This document shows, one piece after another, positions 1-7,163 of a stretch of DNA of 64,000 bases. The notes under the pieces are model-generated. The model was not told where the DNA came from and searched no databases. It saw nothing but the letters and a program-made list of their open reading frames with translations. The DNA is from Mycobacterium sp. 852013-50091_SCH5140682 (lineage in GTDB: Bacteria > Actinomycetota > Actinomycetes > Mycobacteriales > Mycobacteriaceae): the NCBI RefSeq assembly GCF_001665685.1, contig NZ_LZTB01000130.1:144982-208981 (forward strand). The letters are read 5' to 3'. Both the position numbers and the translations under genes were made by a program. Each line of letters starts with the position of its first letter. Within the stretch, counting starts at the first letter, position 1.

Positions 1-748
1 CGTTGCCGATGCCGAGCAGTGCCAGGGTCGGGACGTCCCAGGTGCTACGAAGCCGTTCGAGGTCCTCCGCGGCGTGGGCGTTGTTGTATGCGGAGTCTCC
101 CGGGGCGATGGTGTCGGTGCAATTGGTGGTGGCCGTCTGGGTCACCGCGCCCAGATTGGCGACCGGGTCGTTGCCGGACTGGAACTGCGCCTGGTCCTGC
201 ATTTCCTGCCGGTCGTAGACATCGCGGCAATCCACGGCCTCGGACATGCCCATCCCGCGCCGGTCGACGGCGACGATCGGATGGGCCGCCAACGCGTCAG
301 CTCCCGAGCGTGACAACCACACCGGCAGCTGGACTGACGAAGGAATGTCAGAACCCGTGGTCATCACCAGGGGACCCGCATTGGGCGGCGTCTGCGGTGA
401 GCTTGCCCGCACCACACCGATGTTCAGCGATCCGCTGGCACCCTCGATCGGATCGAGGTCGGCGTCGTAGGTTGCGCACTCCAGCTTGATCCCGGGAATC
501 GGCTGGATCGCGGCATTGCTGAACAGCCGCGCCGTGCAATCCCGCCATTGCAGCGGATCGTTTTTCGGAGCTTCCATGGGCGGCGGCCCGGCAGGCGGGG
601 GTGCGCTGGTCTCCGGTTGTCCCTGGGGGTGGGCGCCGGTGCCGGTGGCGTACTTCGGGTCCGCGGCAAGGATCGGGGCGCACCCGGCGAGCAGTGCCGA
701 CACGGCGACGGTCGACACACTCAGGGCCCTCACCAGCTGATGACGCAT
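1..748 (-). CDS. Secreted lipoprotein alpha/beta hydrolase (5' part; runs off window)
   Basis: The reading frame is open from an ATG at 748 down to the window edge, giving about 249 N-terminal residues. Residues 1-23 form a lipoprotein signal ending in the lipobox LLAGC, followed by a Pro/Gly-rich linker. The rest resembles the start of the alpha/beta hydrolase fold of mycobacterial exported peptidase-like hydrolases, with VDRRGMGMSE near residue 170. The last residues, ALLGIGN, are probably the nucleophile elbow, whose Ser would lie just beyond the window. The gene follows the RibD-like gene by 25 bp on the same strand, as with Rv2671-Rv2672 in M. tuberculosis, so I infer an operon. The substrate is unknown, and the catalytic triad cannot be checked here. 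Confidence 0.85.
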   Translation of the reverse strand, partial: MRHQLVRALSVSTVAVSALLAGCAPILAADPKYATGTGAHPQGQPETSAPPPAGPPPMEAPKNDPLQWRDCTARLFSNAAIQPIPGIKLECATYDADLDPIEGASGSLNIGVVRASSPQTPPNAGPLVMTTGSDIPSSVQLPVWLSRSGADALAAHPIVAVDRRGMGMSEAVDCRDVYDRQEMQDQAQFQSGNDPVANLGAVTQTATTNCTDTIAPGDSAYNNAHAAEDLERLRSTWDVPTLALLGIGN

Positions 749-773
749 GGGCACCACAGTAGCGATAGGTCGG

Positions 774-1547
774 TCACCGGCCGCGGACGTAACGCGTGTA
801 CAGGAAACCCTCGTCGTCAGTGAGCAGGTGTGCCGGACGCATCTGCGCATGCACCTGGCCGGGGCCGGTGGCGATGCGGCGCGCGACTCCGCCGATGAGT
901 AGCGGTGCCACCGTCAGACACAGTTCGTCGAGCAGATGGTTTTCGATCAGCGTGCTCAGCAGTTGCGGGCCGCCTTCGGTGAGGACCCGGAACAGTTTGC
1001 GCTCGGCGAGGATCCGCAGCGCCACGACGGGGTCGACCCGCCCGGGGTCGGTTCCCGAGGCGTCGATCACCTCTGCCACCGCGCCCAGCCGGTGCTCCGC
1101 GTCCGGGACGGTGTTGCTGCACGTGAGAATCAGCGGAGCCACGTCGGTGCGGGTGAAGAATTTCGAATCGTGTTCCAGGTTGGCCGATGCGGTGATGACA
1201 GCGATCGGCGGTACCTCGGCCTGGCCGCGCTCCTGCCGGGCCTCCCGTTGCGCCGCGGACAGCTGGACGCCGGAGTAGTTCTCGATGCGTACGGTCGCCG
1301 CGCCCATGAGGATCACATCGGCTGCTTCTCGCATGATGTGGAACAGCGCGCGGTCACCCGGGCCGCCCAGCCCACCTGACTTTCCGTCCGACGTGGCGCC
1401 CCCGTCGAGGCTGGCGATCATGTTGCCGCGCACCCAGCACCGCTGCAGATCCTCGGGGTAGGCATAGAGCTCGCGCACCCGGGGATCGTCGACGGTATCG
1501 AGCGGGCCGAGGACTGTGAGCTGTGTCCCAGCGATGTCATCGGACAT
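774..1547 (-). CDS. RibD C-terminal-domain pyrimidine/dihydrofolate reductase-like protein
   Basis: 257 residues forming only the RibD reductase domain (DHFR-like NADPH fold), without the deaminase half of bifunctional RibD. Motifs seen are SLDGGAT, a glycine-rich stretch with DRALFHIMREAADVILMGAATV, and LTEGGPQLLSTL near the C-terminus. It matches M. tuberculosis Rv2671 in length and neighbourhood. That protein has been linked to a backup dihydrofolate reductase activity that can affect p-aminosalicylate susceptibility. Whether this copy acts in riboflavin or folate metabolism cannot be read from sequence. It is divergent from zapE across only 34 bp, and the lipoprotein hydrolase lies just downstream on the same strand. 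Confidence 0.88.
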   Translation of the reverse strand: MSDDIAGTQLTVLGPLDTVDDPRVRELYAYPEDLQRCWVRGNMIASLDGGATSDGKSGGLGGPGDRALFHIMREAADVILMGAATVRIENYSGVQLSAAQREARQERGQAEVPPIAVITASANLEHDSKFFTRTDVAPLILTCSNTVPDAEHRLGAVAEVIDASGTDPGRVDPVVALRILAERKLFRVLTEGGPQLLSTLIENHLLDELCLTVAPLLIGGVARRIATGPGQVHAQMRPAHLLTDDEGFLYTRYVRGR

Positions 1548-1569
1548 AAGCAGAATTTGAGCACGTCGT

Positions 1570-1575
1570 TACGCT
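1570..1575 (+). promoter_or_regulatory. -10 box of a leaderless zapE promoter
   Basis: The hexamer TACGCT fits the mycobacterial SigA -10 pattern TANNNT. It ends six bases before the ATG of zapE, so the expected transcription start coincides with the start codon and the mRNA would be leaderless. No convincing -35 element is visible, which is common for such promoters. Confidence 0.5.
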
Positions 1576-1581
1576 GCCTGC

Positions 1582-2643
1582 ATGCACGGGTCCAGCGACG
1601 TCGCTCATCTTGCCGATCGGCACCCCACCGTCACGCCCGAGCGGTTGGTGGCGCAGTTGATCCCACCGCCGACGTTCGCCGACGTCAGCTTCGACACGTA
1701 TCGGCCCGACCCGGCGGAGCCGTCGCAGGCCGCGGCGGTGCAGTCGTGCCGGCAGTTCTGCGAGCAGGCCGCGGTGCGGCGGGCGGGAAAGAAGAAGCTG
1801 TTCGGCAAGCGCGAGGTACTGCCCGGTGTGGGGCTCTACCTGGACGGCGGGTTCGGCGTCGGCAAGACCCACCTGCTGGCGTCGACCTATTACACGCTGT
1901 CCGCTCTGGGAGAGGCGCCCACCGCGTTCGCGACGTTCGGTGAACTCACCCAGCTGGCGGGCGTGTTCGGTTACAACGAGTGCATCGACCTGCTGGCCGG
2001 CTACGTGGTGGTCTGCATCGACGAGTTCGAACTCGACGATCCGGGCAACACGACGCTGATCTCGCGGCTGCTCTCGGCGCTGGTCGAGCGCGGTGTGTCG
2101 ATCGCGGCGACCTCCAACACGTTGCCCGAGCAGCTCGGCGAGGGCCGGTTCGCCGCGCAGGACTTCCTGCGGGAGATCAACACGTTGGCGCAGATCTTCA
2201 CGACTGTGCGCATCGAGGGGCCCGACTACCGTCACCGCGATCTGCCGCCTGCCCCCGAGCCGCTGACCGACACCCAGGTGGCCGACCGGGCGGAGGCCAA
2301 GCCCGGCGCCACGCTCGACGGGTTCGACGCCCTCTGCGCACACCTGGCCACCATGCATCCGTCGCGCTATCAGGCCCTGATCGAAGGGGTGTCCGAGGTG
2401 TTCATCACCGGCGTGCACCCGATCGACGATCAGAGTGTGGCGCTGCGCCTGGTGGCGCTGACCGACCGGCTCTACGACGCGGGCATCCCGGTGTTGGCCT
2501 CGGGAACCAAGTTGGACACGATCTTCAGCGCCGAGATGCTCGCCGGCGGGTTCCGGAAGAAGTACCTGCGGGCCACATCGCGCCTGCTCGCGCTGACCGC
2601 CGCGGCCCAGCAGGCCGATCAGACCGGCCGGACCATCACGTAG
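1582..2643 (+). CDS. zapE: ZapE/AFG1-family P-loop ATPase
   Basis: 353 residues of the AFG1/ZapE family of AAA-like ATPases. Walker A is GGFGVGKTHLL near residues 88-98 and Walker B is VVCIDEFELDD near 148-158, followed by the sensor-type stretch SIAATSNTLPEQLGEGRF. In E. coli ZapE associates with the division machinery and modulates Z-ring stability. The mycobacterial role is not established, so the name rests on family membership. The ATG at 1582 sits directly behind a good -10 box. The last 25 bp overlap the end of the convergent GNAT gene. Confidence 0.9.
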   Translation: MHGSSDVAHLADRHPTVTPERLVAQLIPPPTFADVSFDTYRPDPAEPSQAAAVQSCRQFCEQAAVRRAGKKKLFGKREVLPGVGLYLDGGFGVGKTHLLASTYYTLSALGEAPTAFATFGELTQLAGVFGYNECIDLLAGYVVVCIDEFELDDPGNTTLISRLLSALVERGVSIAATSNTLPEQLGEGRFAAQDFLREINTLAQIFTTVRIEGPDYRHRDLPPAPEPLTDTQVADRAEAKPGATLDGFDALCAHLATMHPSRYQALIEGVSEVFITGVHPIDDQSVALRLVALTDRLYDAGIPVLASGTKLDTIFSAEMLAGGFRKKYLRATSRLLALTAAAQQADQTGRTIT

Positions 2644-3161
2644 TCGTTCTCGATACCTGCGCCGAGCCGAAACGTCTTGGTGCCGTTGACCGTGAAGCCG
2701 TGTTTGCGGTAAAAGCGTTGGGCGCGTTCGTTTGTCTGGTTGACGCCCAGCCACACCGAGCTGAAGCCCAGCGTGGCGGCCCGCTGCAGCGCGTCTGTCA
2801 TCAACGCCGGCGCCGCACCCGCACCGTGCCGCTGGGGCAGCACATAGATCTTGGACAGCTCGATGGCCGGTCGCAGTTCGACGGCCCGCTGCACATCGTC
2901 GTCGTCGGGAACACCGCGAATGAGCATGGCGTACCCCGCGATGGCCCCCGAGTTTTCCCGAGCGATGAGCAGCACCCGTTCGGGGTCACCGAGGTAGTCA
3001 CCGAACCGTTGCTCGGAGAGATTCTCGGCGATGAACGCGGCGATGTTCTCCGGGGTCGACGACGGGGGACAGGCCAGTGGGAACGTAGCGGCTGCGACTG
3101 CTGCCAGCTCCGGTAGATCAGCGCGACGGGCCTGTTCGACGACGACGGCGCCGCTGCTCAT
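2619..3161 (-). CDS. GNAT-family N-acetyltransferase
   Basis: 180 residues starting at the ATG at 3161 (MSSGAVVVEQARRADL). An upstream in-frame extension only shadows the neighbouring gene. The GNAT acetyl-CoA site is seen as LPQRHGAGAAPALM (a Q/RxxGxG/A-type loop), and the C-terminal part reads VWLGVNQTNERAQRFYRKHGF, typical of the fold. It occupies the Rv2669 position. It lies 5 bp downstream of the exported-protein gene on the same strand and overlaps the 3' end of zapE tail to tail. The acceptor substrate is unknown. Confidence 0.85.
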   Translation of the reverse strand: MSSGAVVVEQARRADLPELAAVAAATFPLACPPSSTPENIAAFIAENLSEQRFGDYLGDPERVLLIARENSGAIAGYAMLIRGVPDDDDVQRAVELRPAIELSKIYVLPQRHGAGAAPALMTDALQRAATLGFSSVWLGVNQTNERAQRFYRKHGFTVNGTKTFRLGAGIENDYVMVRPV

Positions 3162-3166
3162 CGCTG

Positions 3167-3703
3167 TCACGGCAGTGGCGCGTCCGGCTGCCAGAGGTTC
3201 CACTGCGCCAGGTGCTTGCCGGTCTGTGGATTGATCAGCACGACGTTGGTGACCAACGCGCGGTAGACGTCCCAGTACACGTCGCCGTTGACGGTGGCTC
3301 CGGGCGGCGCGTTGCGCAACACGTTCTCCAGGGCGTCGGGGGCGTCGGTGTGCTTGGACGTGTAGGCGTCCGCGTACGGCGTGACGCCGTCGAAGGTGAA
3401 CGCCAGTGCCATCGCGTACGGGTTGGGCGCCTGGATGGTGGTGATCGTCACCGGTGCCCGCCACGGGCTGCCTTGCGCGCGCCAGCGCGGTGAACCGTTC
3501 CAGCCCCAGCCGGGTGGGACATCGCTGGCCAGGACGTCGTGCACGGTGACGTCGGCGACGATGCCGTTGAAGTTCACCCGCAGCGTCTGACCGATCTGGC
3601 CGATCGGCGTGTCCTCGGCGGCAGCGGCCGGTGCGGTGGCGAAAGCGGCGACAGTCGCCACGACCGAGAACAGGAGCGCAAGCCAGCGAGACATGCCAGG
3701 CAT
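3167..3703 (-). CDS. Exported mycobacterial protein (Rv2668-like)
   Basis: 178 residues with a classical Sec signal peptide: positive MSRW, a hydrophobic core LALLFSVVATVAAF and a cleavage region ATAPAAAAED, so the mature protein starts near residue 30. The mature part is Trp- and Pro-containing, with no cysteine cluster or known catalytic motif that I recognise. Its size and beta-rich look recall small secreted immunoglobulin-like mycobacterial proteins (MPT63/DUF1942 type), but that is only a resemblance. Gene order matches Rv2668 next to Rv2669. The ATG at 3703 is used; an ATG three codons later is equally possible. Confidence 0.8.
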   Translation of the reverse strand: MPGMSRWLALLFSVVATVAAFATAPAAAAEDTPIGQIGQTLRVNFNGIVADVTVHDVLASDVPPGWGWNGSPRWRAQGSPWRAPVTITTIQAPNPYAMALAFTFDGVTPYADAYTSKHTDAPDALENVLRNAPPGATVNGDVYWDVYRALVTNVVLINPQTGKHLAQWNLWQPDAPLP

Positions 3704-3741
3704 GATCGCACAGACTGGAACGTGTTACAGCAGGTTGGCGG

Positions 3742-4167
3742 TCAGGGCACCCAGGGGCCGACGCCGCCGACCTTGTCGATGCGGATCCGCGTGAGCCAGC
3801 CGGCCGGGGCGTCCGGCGGTGGGAACGCGGCATCCGGGGAGGCCAGAGTCTGCGCCAGTTTTGCGAGCAGTTCCGGCGCGCCGCCCTCGACGATGCGGGC
3901 GGTGCCGGTGATCGCCAGGTACGGGCGCATCACTTGACCGACATGTCCGGGGTCGACGATCGTCACCGCGACCCGCGGATCACGCCGGACGTTGCGTACC
4001 TTCTTGTGCTCGGCGAGGTGCGCGGTCACCAGCTCGTCGCCGTCGGGCGTGGACTGCAGCGCCACCCACACCAGCGTGACCTGCGGGCTGCCGTCCGGGT
4101 TGAGCGTGACGAGGGTGGCATCGGCGCCGGATCCGATGAGTTCACGTGCGGCATCGTTGAGCTTCAC
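3742..4167 (-). CDS. PPOX-class F420/FMN-dependent split-barrel oxidoreductase
   Basis: 141 residues, the usual length of the pyridoxamine 5'-phosphate oxidase-like split-barrel family. The N-terminus MKLNDAARELIGSGADATLVTLNPDGSPQVTLVWV and the central HLAEHKKVRNVRRDPRVAVTIVD stretch are family signatures. In mycobacteria most such proteins bind the deazaflavin F420 (FDOR-B group) and reduce quinones, biliverdin or xenobiotics. Cofactor choice here is inferred from the family. It is read in the same direction as clpC2, 24 bp downstream of it, and could be on the same transcript. Confidence 0.85.
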   Translation of the reverse strand: MKLNDAARELIGSGADATLVTLNPDGSPQVTLVWVALQSTPDGDELVTAHLAEHKKVRNVRRDPRVAVTIVDPGHVGQVMRPYLAITGTARIVEGGAPELLAKLAQTLASPDAAFPPPDAPAGWLTRIRIDKVGGVGPWVP

Positions 4168-4191
4168 GCCCAGTGCTACGGCTGGGCGGGC

Positions 4192-4929
4192 TCATTCATT
4201 CCCGTTCTTCTTGATGAACGGCTCCAATGCCGTGGCCAGATCGGTTTCCAACCGATGTGGGTCAACGCCCAGCCGGTGCAGCGCGCCGTCGTCGGGCTCT
4301 GCCTCGAACAACGCCAACAGGATGTGTTCGGTGCCGATGTAGTTGTGGCCCAACCGAAGTGCCTGCCGGAAGGTCAGCTCGAGGGCTTTCTTGGCGGTGG
4401 AGTTGAAGGGGATGAGGGCGGGTACCTCGGGGGTCCGTGGCGGCAGGGTGACGACGTTGCGGACGGCATCTGCGTCGACGCCCTGGCCGGAGAGCAGTTT
4501 GGCGGCCAGCCCGTCGGGCTCGCTGAACAATGCGAGCAGCAGATGGTCGGCGGTGATCTCGGCGTTGCCTGCCCCGTGGGCGGCGTTCTGCGAGGCGACG
4601 ACGACGTTGCGGGCGCGCGGGGTGAACCGCCCGAACCCGGCGTTGGGGTCCAGTGCGGCCGGATCGAAGTCGGGCACTTTGGGCACGAAGCGTTTCTGGG
4701 CGGCCTGCTTGGTGACGCCCATGCACTTGCCGATGTCGGTCCAGGAGGCTCCGGAGCGGCGGGCTTGGTCGACGAAGTGGCCGATGAGGTGATCGGAGAT
4801 CTCGCCGAGCGCGTCTGCGGCGATCACGGCGTCGGTGAGTTGTTCGAGGGGTTCGGAATGCGCCTGCTTGATGGCGTGAATGAGGTCGTCGAGGCGGACG
4901 GGGTTGGTGATCTTGACGGGCTCGCTCAT
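4192..4929 (-). CDS. clpC2: ClpC2: Clp N-domain protein with an N-terminal helix-turn-helix
   Basis: 245 residues from the ATG at 4929. Residues about 62-81 (SWTDIGKCMGVTKQAAQKRF) form a clear helix-turn-helix. Residues about 95-240 are a double Clp-N repeat (ITADHLLLALFSE and IGTEHILLALFEA) as in ClpC1, but there is no AAA+ ATPase module. Full-length Clp ATPases are over 800 residues, so this is the stand-alone ClpC2 of mycobacteria (Rv2667). In published work ClpC2 binds ClpC1-targeting drugs such as cyclomarin as a decoy. The HTH together with two identical-armed palindromes just upstream suggests it represses its own gene. Confidence 0.92.
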   Translation of the reverse strand: MSEPVKITNPVRLDDLIHAIKQAHSEPLEQLTDAVIAADALGEISDHLIGHFVDQARRSGASWTDIGKCMGVTKQAAQKRFVPKVPDFDPAALDPNAGFGRFTPRARNVVVASQNAAHGAGNAEITADHLLLALFSEPDGLAAKLLSGQGVDADAVRNVVTLPPRTPEVPALIPFNSTAKKALELTFRQALRLGHNYIGTEHILLALFEAEPDDGALHRLGVDPHRLETDLATALEPFIKKNGNE

Positions 4930-4931
4930 GG

Positions 4932-4979
4932 CGTCAACTTTAGGTTGACGATTGACTAGCGTCAACCCCGGGTTGACGC
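4932..4979. promoter_or_regulatory. Twin palindromic operator in front of clpC2
   Basis: Two 19-bp inverted repeats share the arms CGTCAAC/GTTGACG. The first (4932-4950) has a 5-bp centre and begins three bases upstream of the clpC2 ATG. The second (4960-4978, CGTCAACCCCGGGTTGACG) is perfect apart from its central base. Their centres are 28 bp apart, under three helical turns, and a further half-site (ATTGACT) lies between them. This geometry suits cooperative binding by a dimeric HTH protein, with ClpC2 itself the obvious candidate. Confidence 0.75.
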
Positions 4980-5036
4980 ACCGCGCGCATCGGTGGATAG
5001 GTGAAGCGAGCCGGTGATCGGGCAAGATAAGCGCCG

Positions 5037-6434
5037 ATGAACTTCGAAGACCGCGTGATCCAGCTGCTCCGGCCGATCCTTCGGCCGGTGATGCGAGTGT
5101 TGTCGCTGCGCAGCATCGTGATCGTCGCGGCGCTTTCCGTCGTGATCCTCGTCCTCACCCTAGGCACCTGGGTATGGCTCGGCGTGACCAACGACCAGTA
5201 CAGCCAGCTCGACCGCCGCCTGGACTCGCTGAGCAGCCTGGGTGACCTGAGCTCGCTGCTGAACAGTCCCCGGCAGGTCGGGGATGACACGTCCGCGCCC
5301 AACGGCGGGGCACTGGTGCGCACCGCGCATATCGGCGGGGTCACCGTCTCGGTGCCCAGCAATATCGTGTTGCCGCAGTTGGAGAATGGCTACGCCAACA
5401 CCACCATCGACGGGGTCGAGTACCGCGTCCGCACCTTCACCGCAGGTCCGGCGTCTATCGCCCTGGGGGCTCCGCTGGCCGAAACTCAGCGCCGCATCGA
5501 CGAATTGCACCTACGGGTGATCCTGATCTGTGCCGGCGTCATCGGGGGCACCGTCGTGGTCGGCTGGATGATCTCGCTGGTGATGATCACGCCGTTCCGG
5601 CTGCTCGCTCAGCAGGCGCGTGCCATCAACGCCCAGTCGAAGCCCGATGAGGTTCAGGTGCGTGGCGTGCGCGAAGCCGTCGAGATCGCCGAGGCCGTGG
5701 AGGGCATGCTCGATCGCATCGGCAACGAACAGGAACGCACGAAGGCCGCGCTGGAATCGGCCCGCGACTTCGCCGCCGTCGCATCGCATGAACTGCGGAC
5801 CCCGCTCACCGCCATGCGGACCAACCTCGAAGTCCTCTACACGCTGGATATGACCGATGAGCAGCGCCACGAGGTGATCGGCGACGTGATGCGCACGCAG
5901 AGCCGTATCGAGGCCACTCTCACGGCGCTGGAACGGTTGGCGCAAGGCGAGCTGACCACGGTCGAGGACTTCGTGCCCGTGGATGTCACCGAGCTGCTGG
6001 ACCGCGCTGCGCATGACGCTCTGCGGGTCTATCCGGGGCTCCGGGCGACCCTGATGCCGTCACCGACCGTGCTGATCCAAGGCATGCCCGCGGGCCTGCG
6101 GCTGGTGATCGACAACGCGATCGCCAACGCCGTCAAACACGGTGGGGCCACGGAAATCCGGCTCAGCGCAGTGCGTTCCGCAGACGACGTGCAGATCGTG
6201 GTCGACGACAACGGATCCGGCGTACCCGAGGCGGAACGGACCGAGGTGTTCGGGCGTTTCGCGCGCGGGACGACGGCATCGCGCTCCGGCTCGGGGCTGG
6301 GACTGGCGCTCGTTGCTCAGCAGGCCGAATTGCACGGTGGCACAGCCTCTTTGGAGGCCAGCCCGATCGGCGGCGCGCGATTGCTGTTGCGGTTGCCGAT
6401 CATTCATTCGCCTGCCGACGAGGCGCCCTTCTGA
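5037..6434 (+). CDS. PrrB-like sensor histidine kinase without a partner response regulator
   Basis: 465 residues. A first membrane helix (about 25-50) and a second (about 160-185) flank an extracytoplasmic sensor loop. They are followed by HAMP, a HisKA helix with the phospho-acceptor motif FAAVASHELRTPLTAMRTNLEVL near residue 250, and an HATPase domain with N (DNAIANAVKHGG), G1 (DDNGSGVP) and G2 (SGSGLGLALV) boxes. The cytoplasmic half is very close to M. tuberculosis PrrB as I remember it. No response regulator gene lies on either side: clpC2 is divergent and a GntR gene convergent. It is therefore an orphan kinase, and I recall M. smegmatis carrying an orphan PrrB paralogue. Its partner would have to be PrrA encoded elsewhere. 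Confidence 0.9.
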   Translation: MNFEDRVIQLLRPILRPVMRVLSLRSIVIVAALSVVILVLTLGTWVWLGVTNDQYSQLDRRLDSLSSLGDLSSLLNSPRQVGDDTSAPNGGALVRTAHIGGVTVSVPSNIVLPQLENGYANTTIDGVEYRVRTFTAGPASIALGAPLAETQRRIDELHLRVILICAGVIGGTVVVGWMISLVMITPFRLLAQQARAINAQSKPDEVQVRGVREAVEIAEAVEGMLDRIGNEQERTKAALESARDFAAVASHELRTPLTAMRTNLEVLYTLDMTDEQRHEVIGDVMRTQSRIEATLTALERLAQGELTTVEDFVPVDVTELLDRAAHDALRVYPGLRATLMPSPTVLIQGMPAGLRLVIDNAIANAVKHGGATEIRLSAVRSADDVQIVVDDNGSGVPEAERTEVFGRFARGTTASRSGSGLGLALVAQQAELHGGTASLEASPIGGARLLLRLPIIHSPADEAPF

Positions 6435-6450
6435 CCGATGCGCGGGCTGC

Positions 6451-7116
6451 TCAGCAGTCCTGAACCGGCACCTGTGCCAGCAGCTCATCGAGGAAACCGC
6501 TGGCCTCCTCGCCCGCACGGTCGACCTCACCCGCGGCGATGGCCTCGACCAGCCCGTCGTGCGGTATGGAGCGGGCGTGCGGCGTGCGACTCGTGGCGGC
6601 GACGCTGGCCAGGATGGCCTCGGTGAGCCCGCGGTAGAGCTCGATCAGCACGGTGTTGTGGGACGCGCGTACCACGGCGAGATGGAATTCGGTATCCACG
6701 CGGGCGAAATCGTCGTCGGACGCGCCATCGCGCCCGCCCAGGAGGGCGCGCAGCTCGGCCAGGTCCTGCTCGGTGCGGGCCCTGGCGGCCAGCCTGGCTC
6801 CTTCGACCTCCAGGCAACGCCGGACCTGCAGCACCTCCCGCAACTCGGATCCGCACAGCCTGCGCAGCGCGCCGGATACCTCGCTGGTGGCGCGCACATA
6901 GGTGCCGTCGCCCTGGCGGACCTCGAAGATGCCGCTGTGGGCCAAGGCCCGAATCGCTTCACGCACGGTGTTGCGGCCGACGCCCAACGCCTCGACAAGC
7001 TCGGGTTCGGTCGGGATCTTCGCGTTGACCGGCCATTCTCCCGAGCTGACCGACGCGCGCAGCTGCTCGATCACCTGGTCAACCAGCCCGGTGCGCCGGG
7101 TTGTGACAAGCGGCAC
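6451..7116 (-). CDS. FadR-subfamily GntR transcriptional regulator
   Basis: 221 residues. The N-terminal winged HTH reads PTEPELVEALGVGRNTVREAIRALAHSGIFEVRQGDGTYV, a standard GntR signature, and the all-helical C-terminal FCD effector domain includes DFARVDTEFHLAVVRASHNTVLIELY. Asp and His residues of the usual FCD metal site appear to be present. It is divergent from the MFS transporter across 47 bp containing overlapping palindromes, so I infer it controls that transporter and itself. The ligand is unknown. Confidence 0.9.
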   Translation of the reverse strand: MPLVTTRRTGLVDQVIEQLRASVSSGEWPVNAKIPTEPELVEALGVGRNTVREAIRALAHSGIFEVRQGDGTYVRATSEVSGALRRLCGSELREVLQVRRCLEVEGARLAARARTEQDLAELRALLGGRDGASDDDFARVDTEFHLAVVRASHNTVLIELYRGLTEAILASVAATSRTPHARSIPHDGLVEAIAAGEVDRAGEEASGFLDELLAQVPVQDC

Positions 7117-7129
7117 GGGAAAATCCTTT

Positions 7130-7155
7130 CATCCAATCATGGGATGTATGTCATC
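7130..7155. promoter_or_regulatory. Overlapping palindromes between the GntR regulator and the MFS gene
   Basis: CATCC-N7-GGATG (7130-7146) and GATG-N5-CATC (7143-7155) overlap in the short divergent intergenic space. Repeated half-sites of this kind are what a dimeric GntR protein would recognise. The site covers the region in which both promoters must lie, so binding would repress both directions. Confidence 0.5.
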
Positions 7156-7163
7156 ATAGCCGA

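Noticed and set aside
1537..2754. 405-codon minus-strand frame across zapE
   Set aside because: Antisense shadow of a high-GC gene. The plus strand carries a clear ATPase, and the shadow has no recognisable motif.
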